This document shows, one piece after another, positions 47,429 to 56,477 of a stretch of DNA of 57,642 nucleotides (the stretch's first letter is position 1; each line of letters starts with the position of its first letter). Position numbers and translations under genes: made by a program. A model generated the notes under the pieces. The model had not been told where the DNA came from and ran no database searches. It was given only the letters and a program-made list of their open reading frames with translations. Source of the stretch: Pleurocapsales cyanobacterium LEGE 06147 (GTDB taxonomy: Bacteria > Cyanobacteriota > Cyanobacteriia > Cyanobacteriales > Xenococcaceae); the NCBI GenBank assembly GCA_015207585.1, contig JADEWQ010000026.1:1-57642 (forward strand). Direction: 5' to 3'.

Positions 47429-48547
47429 TTACTGAGTTAGATAACAGTGACAATCTGGTTTTTCTAGCAGAGATTGAGCTAGAGCATTGAAAGCTGTTGT
47501 TGCTAGTAAGCCACCGCCGATAGTGCTAAAGGTGGTAATAAAAGGAACGCTAGAGTGCATCAACAGGCGCTTGGCTGCGGGAGCATGACTAAAGCCAATA
47601 GGCATCCCAATGACTAAAGCTGGTTTTAATAACTCTTTTTCAATTGCTTGGCAAACTGAGATCAGCACTGAAGGAGCATAGCCGACAACTACAATACAGC
47701 CAGGAGTTAATTGCTCGAATCTTTTCTGCCAAGATTGATGATGCCAAAATTCTTGTTCTGCCTCTGCAGCAGTAGTGATGTGAGGATTATCAATTAGAGT
47801 ATCTACCTGACATCCTAAATGGGCAAGTCGGGGATAATCCAAAGCAGCAGCGATCGCCCCAACGTCTGTCACTACCTGACAACCCGATTTAAGACTATCG
47901 CGGGCAACAGCAATTGCTCCGGGACTAATTTTAACGAAATTGACTAAGCTGACATCGCCGCAAGCCAATACTAACTTAGATAGTAGATCGATTTCTATTT
48001 CCGAGCGGTCTGATAAATTCGGTAAAAGCTGTTGCAAAGATTCTTGAAATTCTTCTGGATGAGCAGGTGCAGCCGCATCGAGAGCACTCCATAAAGAGTC
48101 TATTTGTTCGTCTTGTAAAGACTCGACGTGTTTGGTTTCTACTTCTAACAGTTTCAGTTGGGCGATCGCTTCTGCCTGGATACTCTGACAATGGCGATCG
48201 CGCCCTAATAATCCTTCCAAAGCCGATGCTGTCTGGCGCAGTCTGGTAATCTGTTGAATAATCGAACGATACTGCTGTTGGAGTTGAGCGATTAGAGTAT
48301 CGGTTGCGGCTTCATCGGTTTCGGTTTCTAGTAATTTGCGAATGTGTTCTAATTGAAATCCCTGTTGTTTGAGAGCGACAATTCTGCGCAGATATTGGAC
48401 GTGCTTTTCGGTATAGAGGCGATAATTACTGGGCGATCGCACCGCTTCTGGGAGCAATCCTAGCTGATGATAATGCCTCACCATGCGCGGTGTTATGTTT
48501 CCGCTTACTGTTTCTGTTAATTTTTTGATTGTTAAATATTCAATCAT
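47429..48547 (-). CDS. coaR: Cobalt-responsive MerR-family regulator CoaR
   Basis: 372 residues. An N-terminal MerR winged helix (about 3-70; ITPRMVRHYHQLGLLPEA) with a dimer helix, fused to a precorrin-8X methylmutase (CbiC/CobH)-like domain (about 180-355; LACGDVSLVNFVKISPGAIA, VVVGYAPSVLISVCQAIE, PALVIGMPIGFSHAPAAK). The C-terminal Cys-His-Cys (residues 366-368) is the cobalt ligand motif known from Synechocystis CoaR. Divergent from the CoaT efflux ATPase, with a HicAB remnant now in between. It should activate coaT in excess Co(II). Confidence 0.93.
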   Translation of the reverse strand: MIEYLTIKKLTETVSGNITPRMVRHYHQLGLLPEAVRSPSNYRLYTEKHVQYLRRIVALKQQGFQLEHIRKLLETETDEAATDTLIAQLQQQYRSIIQQITRLRQTASALEGLLGRDRHCQSIQAEAIAQLKLLEVETKHVESLQDEQIDSLWSALDAAAPAHPEEFQESLQQLLPNLSDRSEIEIDLLSKLVLACGDVSLVNFVKISPGAIAVARDSLKSGCQVVTDVGAIAAALDYPRLAHLGCQVDTLIDNPHITTAAEAEQEFWHHQSWQKRFEQLTPGCIVVVGYAPSVLISVCQAIEKELLKPALVIGMPIGFSHAPAAKRLLMHSSVPFITTFSTIGGGLLATTAFNALAQSLLEKPDCHCYLTQ

Positions 48548-48569
48548 TGTCTAATCTTAATATTAAAAA

Positions 48570-48929
48570 TTAATTATACTCGCGAGCTAATTTCTGGGCT
48601 ACTAAAGCATTGAGAGATATACCAGCTTTAGCAGCTTCTATTGATAATGCTCGGTGAATCCGTTTATCAATTCGTATATTGAACGTACCGCTATATTCTT
48701 TCCTCGAAGGTGCGATCGGTATTTCTTCTCCATCTTGAACATAGCATTCTTTCATTCCTTCCCATGCCTCGTACAGTTCATCTAGTGCAATTTCTGGAGT
48801 ATCCCCAAAGGCGGAAACATTAGGCATTTCGACGAAATGGGCAAGCCAATCTCCATCCTCATCACGATAGAGGTTAATGCTATAGCCATCCCAGTCATAA
48901 TTTTTAGGTCTACTAATTTTCTGTGTCAT
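48570..48929 (-). CDS. hicB: HicB-family antitoxin
   Basis: 119 residues from ATG 48929. The N-terminal partial RNase H-like domain (YDWDGYSINLYRDEDGDWLA, HFVEMPNVSAFGDTPEIALD) and C-terminal ribbon-helix-helix (YSGTFNIRIDKRIHRALSIE, AAKAGISLNALVAQKLAREY) are intact. The gene is in frame with the HicA remnant: no stop codon lies between them, so a fused product from an upstream start is possible. HicB would repress its own promoter, probably at the palindrome 49143-49162. Confidence 0.82.
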   Translation of the reverse strand: MTQKISRPKNYDWDGYSINLYRDEDGDWLAHFVEMPNVSAFGDTPEIALDELYEAWEGMKECYVQDGEEIPIAPSRKEYSGTFNIRIDKRIHRALSIEAAKAGISLNALVAQKLAREYN

Positions 48930-49140
48930 ATTGTCATATTGTTCTAAAAATTGTCTTACTTGATAAGCTTTCGCTTTTCCATCTTTCATTGGCTGAATAG
49001 AAAGACGGTATCGAGTAGGCGAATACCAACCTCGTTGTCGCTTAAATTCCCATCCACACAAAGATATAAGCGTCTCAAATTCAGAAAAGCTTAATCCTTG
49101 AGGATTTCTTCTTGCTTTCTCTAAGAGCTTTTCTTGTCAT
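48930..49140 (-). pseudogene. hicA: HicA toxin remnant, fused in frame to hicB
   Basis: Frame reads QEKLLEKARRNPQGLSFSEF, then ETLISLCGWEFKRQRG-WYSP and IQPMKDGKAKAYQVRQFLEQ, matching HicA proteins. Two lesions: the ATG at 49140 is out of frame with the body (one base lost within the first three codons), and the Gly-Ser-His segment carrying the catalytic His is missing between RQRG and WYSP. The HicA end has no stop and continues into hicB. The toxin should be inactive. Confidence 0.75.
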
Positions 49141-49142
49141 AA

Positions 49143-49162
49143 TGCAACTGTATACAGTTGCA
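49143..49162. promoter_or_regulatory. 20-bp perfect palindrome, probable HicB operator
   Basis: TGCAACTGTATACAGTTGCA, 3 bp upstream of the hicA ATG position on the minus strand. Position and symmetry fit an operator for the HicB ribbon-helix-helix dimer. Confidence 0.65.
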
Positions 49163-49203
49163 CATTAATGGTCAACCCAAAAATTTCCAGTTTCTGTTTC
49201 CTC

Positions 49204-49235
49204 TTGACTTTAACATCAATGTCAAGGTTTAGGCT
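49204..49235 (+). promoter_or_regulatory. CoaR-type promoter of coaT
   Basis: TTGACT (49204-49209), 20-bp spacer, TAGGCT (49230-49235). A dyad, CTTGAC...GTCAAG (49203-49226), lies across the -35 and spacer. The stretched spacer fits a MerR-family activator, and the 20-bp spacing agrees with the known coaT promoter design. 27 bp before the coaT ATG. Confidence 0.7.
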
Positions 49236-49262
49236 GAGGGAGTAGTCAGATTTGCTCGAACG

Positions 49263-51185
49263 ATGACTTCCCCTTCCTTTTTCAAATTCTCTTTCCCTCA
49301 ACTACTACAAAAACACCCAGATGCCTTGGCTGCTGCAGTTTGTGCTCTCCTCGTCTTGTTTGGTTGGCTGTGCCTTCACCTCGGCTGGATTGGTGTTGCG
49401 TTGTTAATTTTGCCAGTTGCTTATGTCATTGGAGGTTACGAAAGTACTAAAGAAGGATTGACAACTCTAATAGAAGAGAAGGAGTTAGACGTTGACCTAC
49501 TGATGATTGTGGCAGCTTTAGGGGCGGCGGGTTTGGGTTTGTGGCAACGGGATTACTTCTTAATTATTGATGGGGCAGTATTAATACTCATTTTTGCTAT
49601 TAGCGGTGCGCTAGAAAGTTTTGCCATGCAGCGCACGGAGAAAAATATTCGCTCCCTGATGGCAGTTACCCCAGATACCGCCAGAGTTATTGTCAATGGT
49701 GGAGAACAAGAAATTTCGATCGCTAAGTTACAGATAGGGGATCTCGTCTTAGTCAAGCCAGGTGAATTAATTCCCGTTGATGGAATGATTCTAGAAGGCA
49801 ATAGCAGTGTCAACCAAGCTACCATCACCGGAGAGTCTATCCCTGTAGATAAGAAGACAGGGGATGAAGTCTTTGCCGGAACCCTCAATGGCAATGGCGT
49901 GTTGAAACTGAAAGTGCATCAGCCACCAGAAAGCAGCTTGATTCAAAGAATAATTCGTTTAGTCGAACAAGCACAAACCGAAGCACCTCCGTCCCAACAG
50001 TTTATCGAAAGGTTCGAGCGAGGTTATGCCAGAGTTATTGTCTTGGTAGGATTACTGTTGATGATTCTGCCCCCTTTATGGTTGGGATGGAATTGGGAAA
50101 CGACTATTTATCGAGCATTAATTTTTCTGGTAGTAGCTTCTCCCTGTGCTTTGATAGCTTCGATCATGCCTACCTTACTTTCAGGAATTGCTAGAGGAGC
50201 AAGGGAAGGCATTTTATATAAAAATGGAGCACAGTTAGAGAAAATGGGAAAAGTTAGGGCGATCGCTTTTGATAAAACTGGTACTCTGACTGCGGGAAAA
50301 TTACAAGTTACCGAAGTTATCCCCGTTGCAGGTTATTCAGAAAACCAAGTATTACAATTAGCTGCCGCCTTAGAATCTTGTTCCGAACATCCTATTGGAG
50401 AAGCGATCGCTCAAGCTGCTAGAGAGAAAAATTTATCCTGGCAAGAGGCTGTTAATGTCCAAGCCGAAGTAGGACAAGGAATTATCGGTGAAGTAGCAGG
50501 GAAAAAGGTTTTGGTTGGAAAAGCTGCTTTTATTAGTCATAAAGTCTCTCATCTTCCATCAGAACTGGTAAAAATTAGCGATCGCCTCGATAAAATTAAT
50601 ACTCTCGTCTGGGTAGCGCAAACGGACAAAGTTATTGGCTTAATTGCCGTAGCCGATACTATTCGACCGGAATCGGCGAGGTTAATCAAACAATTAAAAC
50701 AACTGGATATCGAACAGATAGTTCTGCTGACAGGGGATAATCAGCGTACTGCTAATAGTGTTGCCCAATCCCTTGGCATAGATGAGGTTTATGCAGAAGT
50801 TCTGCCAGAAGATAAATTAACAGTTATCAAACATCTCAAGCAAAAGTACCAAAATGTGGCCATGGTAGGAGATGGCATTAACGATGCACCCGCACTAGCT
50901 GCTGCTACAGTAGGGATTGCTATGGGTGGTGCTGGCAACGATGTTGCCTTAGAAACTGCCGATATCGTTTTGATGAGCGATCGCTTAGAAAAATTAGCTA
51001 TAGCAATTAGCCTGGGACGTAGAGCTAATTCTATTGTCAAGCAAAATATTACTTTTGCCCTTTCTTTTATTTGTCTGTTGTTAACAGCCAACTTTGCAGG
51101 TACTATTAATATGCCCTTGGGAGTAATCGGACATGAAGGATCTACAGTTTTGGTGATATTGAGCGGTTTGCGTCTGCTTAGGTAA
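49263..51185 (+). CDS. coaT: Cobalt-exporting P1B-type ATPase CoaT
   Basis: 640 residues, the short P1B-4 type without an N-terminal heavy-metal domain. Transmembrane metal motif VVASPCALIAS (SPC), phosphorylation site FDKTGTLTAGK, SEHPIGEAIA (HP motif), GDGINDAPALAAATVGIAMG, and HEGSTVLVILSGLRL in the last helix (HEGxT), all characteristic of Co(II)/Zn exporters of this subgroup. Divergent from coaR, with a CoaR-type promoter just upstream. Confidence 0.93.
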   Translation: MTSPSFFKFSFPQLLQKHPDALAAAVCALLVLFGWLCLHLGWIGVALLILPVAYVIGGYESTKEGLTTLIEEKELDVDLLMIVAALGAAGLGLWQRDYFLIIDGAVLILIFAISGALESFAMQRTEKNIRSLMAVTPDTARVIVNGGEQEISIAKLQIGDLVLVKPGELIPVDGMILEGNSSVNQATITGESIPVDKKTGDEVFAGTLNGNGVLKLKVHQPPESSLIQRIIRLVEQAQTEAPPSQQFIERFERGYARVIVLVGLLLMILPPLWLGWNWETTIYRALIFLVVASPCALIASIMPTLLSGIARGAREGILYKNGAQLEKMGKVRAIAFDKTGTLTAGKLQVTEVIPVAGYSENQVLQLAAALESCSEHPIGEAIAQAAREKNLSWQEAVNVQAEVGQGIIGEVAGKKVLVGKAAFISHKVSHLPSELVKISDRLDKINTLVWVAQTDKVIGLIAVADTIRPESARLIKQLKQLDIEQIVLLTGDNQRTANSVAQSLGIDEVYAEVLPEDKLTVIKHLKQKYQNVAMVGDGINDAPALAAATVGIAMGGAGNDVALETADIVLMSDRLEKLAIAISLGRRANSIVKQNITFALSFICLLLTANFAGTINMPLGVIGHEGSTVLVILSGLRLLR

Positions 51186-51456
51186 GATGCTTACTTTCTA
51201 AAGATACACTGCCCGACTTTATTGAGAGTGTTTCTAACAAAAGTTGTACGGCGGTCAACGTTTAAAAAGTCATGAAAAAAGTTACCCATGACTAAAAACC
51301 AGAAGTATGCTTAGAAAACCAAAGCGTCATAAGAATCATTAGCCTTCTGTTATTAATATTTTTAAAAATTACCTATCTTAAGTGAGATGACAATCGAGCA
51401 AAATCATTATGCAATAGGAATAAGTAACTGAATAAAAAAATTAGGATTGTTTGCCT

Positions 51457-52674
51457 ATGAGTTTATTATCTAAAGCTGAATTTAAAAACTTGGTAGAAGA
51501 AAATCGTAAACCTTGTATTTCTATTTACATGCCTGCAGAAAAAGCAGGTCAATCTACTAGACAAAATCCGATTCGTTTTAAAAATTTACTGCGAGAAGCT
51601 GAAGCAAACTTAGACGAGCGCGGTTTCGATAAGAGAGCATTAGATAGCCAACTTCAAGCAGCCAAAGAATTAATAGATGATTATAATTTTTGGCAGCATC
51701 AAGATGAAAGTTTAGCATTATTTATTGCACCTGAAACTTTGTCCTACTATCGCCTGCCTCATAGTTTTGAGGAATTAGCGGTAGTTGGCGATCGCTTTCA
51801 GCTCAAACCTTTATTACCTCTAATCACCCGAGATAGTAAATTCTATTTATTAACACTGGCACAAAATCAACTCCAAATGTTTGAAGGATCTCCTTATAGC
51901 ATTCATAAAATAGATTTGCCTGAAGAAGTTCCATCTAGTCTAGCAGAAGCACTCAAATACGAAGATCCCGAAAAACAACTGAGGTTTCACAGCGGTGATG
52001 CTGCTCGAACTCCTACTGTCTCCAGTCGAGGATTGGGAACGACTGACAATAAACCCATTTATCATGGTCAGGGAGTAGGTACGACTGATAACAAGGATGA
52101 GATTCAACGTTACTTTCAACAAGTAGATAAAGGCTTACAAACCCTGCTCAAAGAAGAAAATGCTCCCCTAGTACTGGCAGGAGTAGAATATCTGTTGCCT
52201 ATTTATCGAGAAGTTAACTCTTATCCTCATCTACTTGAAGAAGGTATCTCTGGCAATCCAGAAAACGTAGAACCAGAAGAACTGCATCGGCAAGCTTGGC
52301 AGATTCTTCAACCCTACTTGCAGCAAGCTCGACAGGAAGCAGTAAGTCAATATCAACAATTGGTCGGTACGGGACAGGCTAGTTCTCAGTTGGAGCAAAT
52401 TATTCCTGCTGCCTATTATGGACAGATTGACACCCTATTTGTTACTACAAGCGTACAGCATTGGGGTAAGTTCGCTCCCCAAACCAATCATCTAGAAATT
52501 CATTCCCAAGCAGAAAAAGATGACGTGGACTTACTAAATTTTGCTGCCATTCATACTTTTTTACAAGGCGGTACGGTCTATGTAGTAGAAGCCGAACAAA
52601 TGCCGGAAGAGGCACCCACCGCAGCTATTTTCCGATATCCCCTTACTGGTTCTCAAGCTAGTCAAGTAACTTAG
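51457..52674 (+). CDS. baeRF-family (release-factor-like) protein
   Basis: 405 residues from ATG 51457 (a TTG two codons upstream is in frame). N-terminal LSKAEFKNLVEENRKPCISI and YMPAEKAGQSTRQNPIRFKN, then FIAPETLSYYRLPHSFEELA and RDSKFYLLTLAQNQLQMFEG match the bacterial archaeo-eukaryotic release-factor (baeRF) domain. A middle insert GLGTTDNKPIYHGQ-GVGTTDNK (repeat of GTTDNK) and LEQIIPAAYYGQIDTLFVTT follow. Related proteins may act at stalled ribosomes or in stress; not characterised here. No operon partner. Confidence 0.8.
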   Translation: MSLLSKAEFKNLVEENRKPCISIYMPAEKAGQSTRQNPIRFKNLLREAEANLDERGFDKRALDSQLQAAKELIDDYNFWQHQDESLALFIAPETLSYYRLPHSFEELAVVGDRFQLKPLLPLITRDSKFYLLTLAQNQLQMFEGSPYSIHKIDLPEEVPSSLAEALKYEDPEKQLRFHSGDAARTPTVSSRGLGTTDNKPIYHGQGVGTTDNKDEIQRYFQQVDKGLQTLLKEENAPLVLAGVEYLLPIYREVNSYPHLLEEGISGNPENVEPEELHRQAWQILQPYLQQARQEAVSQYQQLVGTGQASSQLEQIIPAAYYGQIDTLFVTTSVQHWGKFAPQTNHLEIHSQAEKDDVDLLNFAAIHTFLQGGTVYVVEAEQMPEEAPTAAIFRYPLTGSQASQVT

Positions 52675-53441
52675 ATAAATAAATTAAACCTTTGTAAGAG
52701 GCTTTTTAAAAGTTTGGGTAAGGTTTTGGTTAGTTCTGAGGAATCTTTAAAACTTAACTGCCTGTACTGAGATAGATCGAACGGAAAATCTCCAGTTAAG
52801 TCCGGACGTTCCATCCACAACAGCAACATTTGTCCTGCATTTTTACTATCTATGGCATACCCAATTTCCACACAAACATTAGAATTAAGGAGAAAATGAG
52901 ATTTATTGTCTCCTGGAAAGCTGGCGATAGGTGTTCCATCGGCAATATATAATAAGCTTTTGCGGATTTTCCGTAATTGACTGCTGCTGAGGCGGAGAGG
53001 CGAATCGCTAGGACGGGGAGCAACTTCAACAGTAAGAGGAAGACGCGATCGCTCGTTTAACTTATCCAATCCTTCATTCAAAGTAGTAATTATAGCTTCT
53101 GTGGCAGCAGGATATTCTGTTTGGGGACTAAAGTAAACGATCGGTTCTAGTCCCACCGTACTGTCTTGCTTGGTGAAATATATTTCTTGAGAAACTAAAT
53201 CGATATTGGAGATAACATAACTACCACTTCCTTCAATATAAAACTCGACCGTTTCTCCTTCAAGATAAAGAGCAAACCAATCAGAAGTTTCTACCGTTTG
53301 GCGATCGTCTAAAAAATCCGCTCGTAAGCCAGATTTGAGCAAACTATTTCTGCTTAAACGCAGATGACAGGGTTTTTTTACGATCTCTTTAATAGGTTCG
53401 TATTGCTCTAAATACCAGGCTTTGAGTGCGATAATTGCCAT
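52671..53441 (-). CDS. Conserved cyanobacterial protein of unknown function
   Basis: 256 residues from ATG 53441; an upstream in-frame start at 53507 would overlap the preceding gene. It starts MAIIALKAWYLEQYEPIKEI and contains GETVEFYIEGSGSYVISNID, then LVSQEIYFTKQDSTVG and LNERSRLPLTVEVAPRPSDS. I recognise the style from cyanobacterial genomes but cannot name a family. Beta-rich, no signal peptide or membrane helix. Its stop overlaps that of the convergent baeRF gene by 4 bp. Possibly co-transcribed with the Mo-nitrogenase C-terminal-domain gene upstream. Confidence 0.75.
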   Translation of the reverse strand: MAIIALKAWYLEQYEPIKEIVKKPCHLRLSRNSLLKSGLRADFLDDRQTVETSDWFALYLEGETVEFYIEGSGSYVISNIDLVSQEIYFTKQDSTVGLEPIVYFSPQTEYPAATEAIITTLNEGLDKLNERSRLPLTVEVAPRPSDSPLRLSSSQLRKIRKSLLYIADGTPIASFPGDNKSHFLLNSNVCVEIGYAIDSKNAGQMLLLWMERPDLTGDFPFDLSQYRQLSFKDSSELTKTLPKLLKSLLQRFNLFI

Positions 53442-53500
53442 AATGCTCGATGCGAGACAAGGTTTTCCTTGCCACGGGTGAAGTGTAGTAAGTATGGATT

Positions 53501-53869
53501 TTAACAATAACAGCTTACATCTTCACCACATTTATCTGCTAGATAGCAAAGAGCACGGAAACGCAAGGCAACTACTTCGTTATAGAGAGGATTGAGCTTA
53601 CATAGAGGGGGAATATGAAGGATAGTACGTCCAAATAGTTGAACTTTGCGTTCAAAAGGACATTGAGTGGGGATCAATTGGCAGATGCGGTGAGCCAAAA
53701 TGCGATCGCGCACTTCGATGTTATCGAGCCAATTACGCAAAGGACTTAGTAAATCGATTTCAAGCTGAATAAATCGTTTTGGTGGTGCAGTCTTTTCTTC
53801 TTTATGTTGATTATTGTTAATCCAACTACTCAAAACGATTTTATTTGCTGTATAATGTTTTACATTCAT
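53501..53869 (-). CDS. Mo-dependent nitrogenase C-terminal domain protein
   Basis: 122 residues. The conserved domain (about 40-120) reads LLSPLRNWLDNIEVRDRILA, then HRICQLIPTQCPFERKVQLF, GRTILHIPPLCKLNPLYNEV, and RFRALCYLADKCGEDVSCYC, with many Cys. Despite the family name, it is widespread in non-diazotrophic cyanobacteria and its role is unknown. No nif gene is near. The spaced Cys residues could bind a metal or cluster. 59 bp from the next gene. Confidence 0.85.
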   Translation of the reverse strand: MNVKHYTANKIVLSSWINNNQHKEEKTAPPKRFIQLEIDLLSPLRNWLDNIEVRDRILAHRICQLIPTQCPFERKVQLFGRTILHIPPLCKLNPLYNEVVALRFRALCYLADKCGEDVSCYC

Positions 53870-54638
53870 GAGCCTTAATTTAATTTTCAGTTGGCGGGGT
53901 TGCTTCTCTTGATGGCTACCCCCATCAATTGATTACGTTCGATAGTTATCATTCATGCTCCTATCTGACAAGACAGATAATATACTAGCAAAGTTCCAAA
54001 TTTGCTGGTATTTGAGATTGCGGCAGCAGTGTCGATCTAATCATTAAAATAATTTTTCTCTTCGTAAACGCGAGTAAATTAGAGCCGGGTAAAGGCTTTA
54101 CTTGGCTATAATCCTGTCCGATACTTAAAGACAATGACATGAGCGATAATACTGAATCTGCGTGAAGTTTAGTTCAAGATTGAGCAAAAATTTGGTGGGT
54201 TTATGGATTAGATAAATTCGGCTTGTCTTAAGATAACAATTAATTCTTTTTGCTGTTGCTTAATTAGATTAGATAAAAATAAAAACACAATTAAGCTTCT
54301 CCATACTTATAGTTACAGAAAGGCTAAAATCTCTTCATCTATAACCGTGGGAGCAAGTTAAAGTATGTCAACACCACCTTATTTTGTGTCGGCAGTAATG
54401 TCATTTGCTCTTTGTTGATTATTTAGCAAAGGGTAATCTCTAATATTTTTACTAGATTAATTGCCATTTACCTTTTTGTCCACAGTGATAATTAGTCAAC
54501 TTAACTAGGTTGTTGATGTGTATTAGAGCTACCAGTTAATAGTATAACGCTCCTCATTCTCAAGTCGCACGGGAATTCGGTAGCAAATATTACTCGATCG
54601 CCAATTGAACGATTAACTTGTCTGCTTTGGTAGATTCG
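53870..54638. other. Intergenic region, no gene seen
   Basis: 769 bp of AT-rich DNA with stops in all frames and no strong repeat. A short TGCGGCAGCA at about 54023 matches the 5' end of the 28-nt hairpin repeat but lacks the stem. Confidence 0.4.
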
Positions 54639-56001
54639 TTATTTAAGATTGTTCCGATTATCACAAACGTAGGCTTGATGCTGTTGGATGAATTCTTTCT
54701 GCGGCAGAGTGAAGTAAAAACTCGAGCCTCGATCTGGTTGAGATTCTACCCAAATGCTTCCGCCGTGACGTTCCACAATTTTTTGACAGATAGCTAAACC
54801 CACTCCCGTACCCGGATATTCCTCTAAACTCTGTAAGCGCTGAAAAATTTGAAAAATCTTCTCTTGATATTGCGGCTCAATTCCTATGCCATTATCTTTT
54901 ACTGTTATTAGCCAGTGCTGCTGCTGAGATTGAGCCTTAATTTCAATGTGGGGAGTATTATCTTTGCCGCAAAATTTAATTCCATTGCTAATTAGATTGT
55001 GGAATAGTCGATCGATTTCCCTGGGATTTGCTTGAACTGTAGGTAGTCGATCGATTTTAATTCTTGCCTTACTTTCTTTAATACTTGCTTCTAAATCTCT
55101 CAGTACATTGCTAATTACGTCTTGAAGATCGACAGATATCCAAGTCTGTTCGTTTTTTCCAGCGCGGCAATAGGCAAGTAAATCTTTTATTTAATTTATC
55201 TCGGTACTCCTGCGCCAGCAGTTCAGCAAACATTTTGATCGATCGCAGAGGAGCTTGCAAATCGTGGGAGACTACATAAGCAAATTTTTCTAATTCTTGG
55301 TTAGAGCAAACTAAATCGGCATTAATTTTTTTGAGCTGGTTGTTAGTGTAAACTAATTCAGCAGTACGTTCGGCTATCTTTTGCTCTAATTCCTGATTTG
55401 CTTGCTGTAGCAGCTGCTGCGATCGCTCCAATTGAGTCTCTGTTTGCTGACGAATACGAATCTCTTGCTCTAGCTGTTCATTTTGCGCTTGTAAATGTTC
55501 CCGCATCCGCCGCAATGTCAGATGGGTTTTGAGGCGTGCAATTACTTCTCCTTGTTCGATTGGTTTAGTTATATAATCAACACCGCCTAACTCAAATCCC
55601 TTAAGTATATTTTCCGTATTGTCTAAAGCTGTCATAAACAGGATAGGAATATCTTTAGTTTTGCGATTCCCCTTTAACTTACGGCAGACTTCAAACCCAT
55701 CCATCCCAGGCATGAGAATATCGAGCAGAATAATGTCGGGTTCTGCATATTCTGCTTTAGCTAATGCACTTACTCCATCTTGAGCAACTAAAACAGTAAA
55801 ACCAACAGATTGTAGAGTGACAAATAATATTTCTAGATTGTAGATAATATCATCCACAATCAACACTACGTCGGCACGAAGAGTGTCATCTGATTTAGAA
55901 TTATGTGCTGCATTAATTACTTCAGTTATTGTCTGATGAACTGCAGGACTCTGGAGATAGCTAGAAGTACTTGTAAACTTATTATCTCGGCTACCATTCA
56001 T
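54639..56001 (-). pseudogene. Hybrid response regulator / histidine kinase broken by an internal deletion
   Basis: The 5' part (from ATG 56001) encodes a receiver domain (about 44-160; VLIVDDIIYNLEILF, IILLDILMPGMDGFEV with the phospho-Asp, ILFMTALDN, DYITKPI), a coiled coil (about 165-225), and the H-box FAYVVSHDLQAPLRSIKMFA. It then frameshifts near 55190 and ends at 55111. In another frame IKDLLAYCRAGKNEQTWISV leads into an intact HATPase: FHNLISNGIKF (N box), DNGIGIEP (G1), GTGVGLAI (G2), then YFTLPQKEF, stop 54639. About 25 residues of the dimerisation helix are missing at the join. Kinase output is probably lost; a free receiver could remain. Confidence 0.8.
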
Positions 56002-56079
56002 TATTTCGGTACTTGAATAGATATTAACAGACCTGATTTTGACCGACGCTTACAGCAGTCTCTATTAACAAGAGGTTTT

Positions 56080-56132
56080 CTCTTGAATTTAATTCAAGAG
56101 TTTATAAACCACATGAAGGAGTAATTCCGTGT
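56080..56132. repeat. Simple copy of the palindromic element at 20.8 kb
   Basis: CTCTTGAAT (56080-56088) and ATTCAAGAG (56092-56100) pair around a 3-nt loop, followed by TTTATAAACCACATGAAGGA and GTAATTCCGTG. It matches 20807-20827 plus 20882-20912 but has no GC-rich insert between. Confidence 0.65.
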
Positions 56133-56477
56133 CTTTTTACCCATGAAAAATAATATTAATAAAAATATTATTGCCTAGATAATAAATGTTAAATTAGTTA
56201 GACAAGCAAAACCATAATAAATTTATGACCAAAATAAATTCCATTTATTGTCTCAGTTTAATTAAATTTTGCTCGAGCTAAATCAGTTATTTTACGGATT
56301 TATTTTAGATTAATTTGTACGCTAATTCAGCTAATAAGCGAAAAACTGAATTGTTCCCGTATTAATACCGCTCTCGATCGTATAATTTATGTCTGTAAGT
56401 TTTTAGATTTTGAATTATTAATTAATTATTTTTTTATAAACTAGATTTTTATCTGTAAATTCCGTAAGTTATCTTCA
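56133..56477. other. Intergenic region before menC, no gene seen
   Basis: 345 bp, very AT-rich (runs of TAATTAATTA). No coding sequence or clear structure. Confidence 0.4.
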
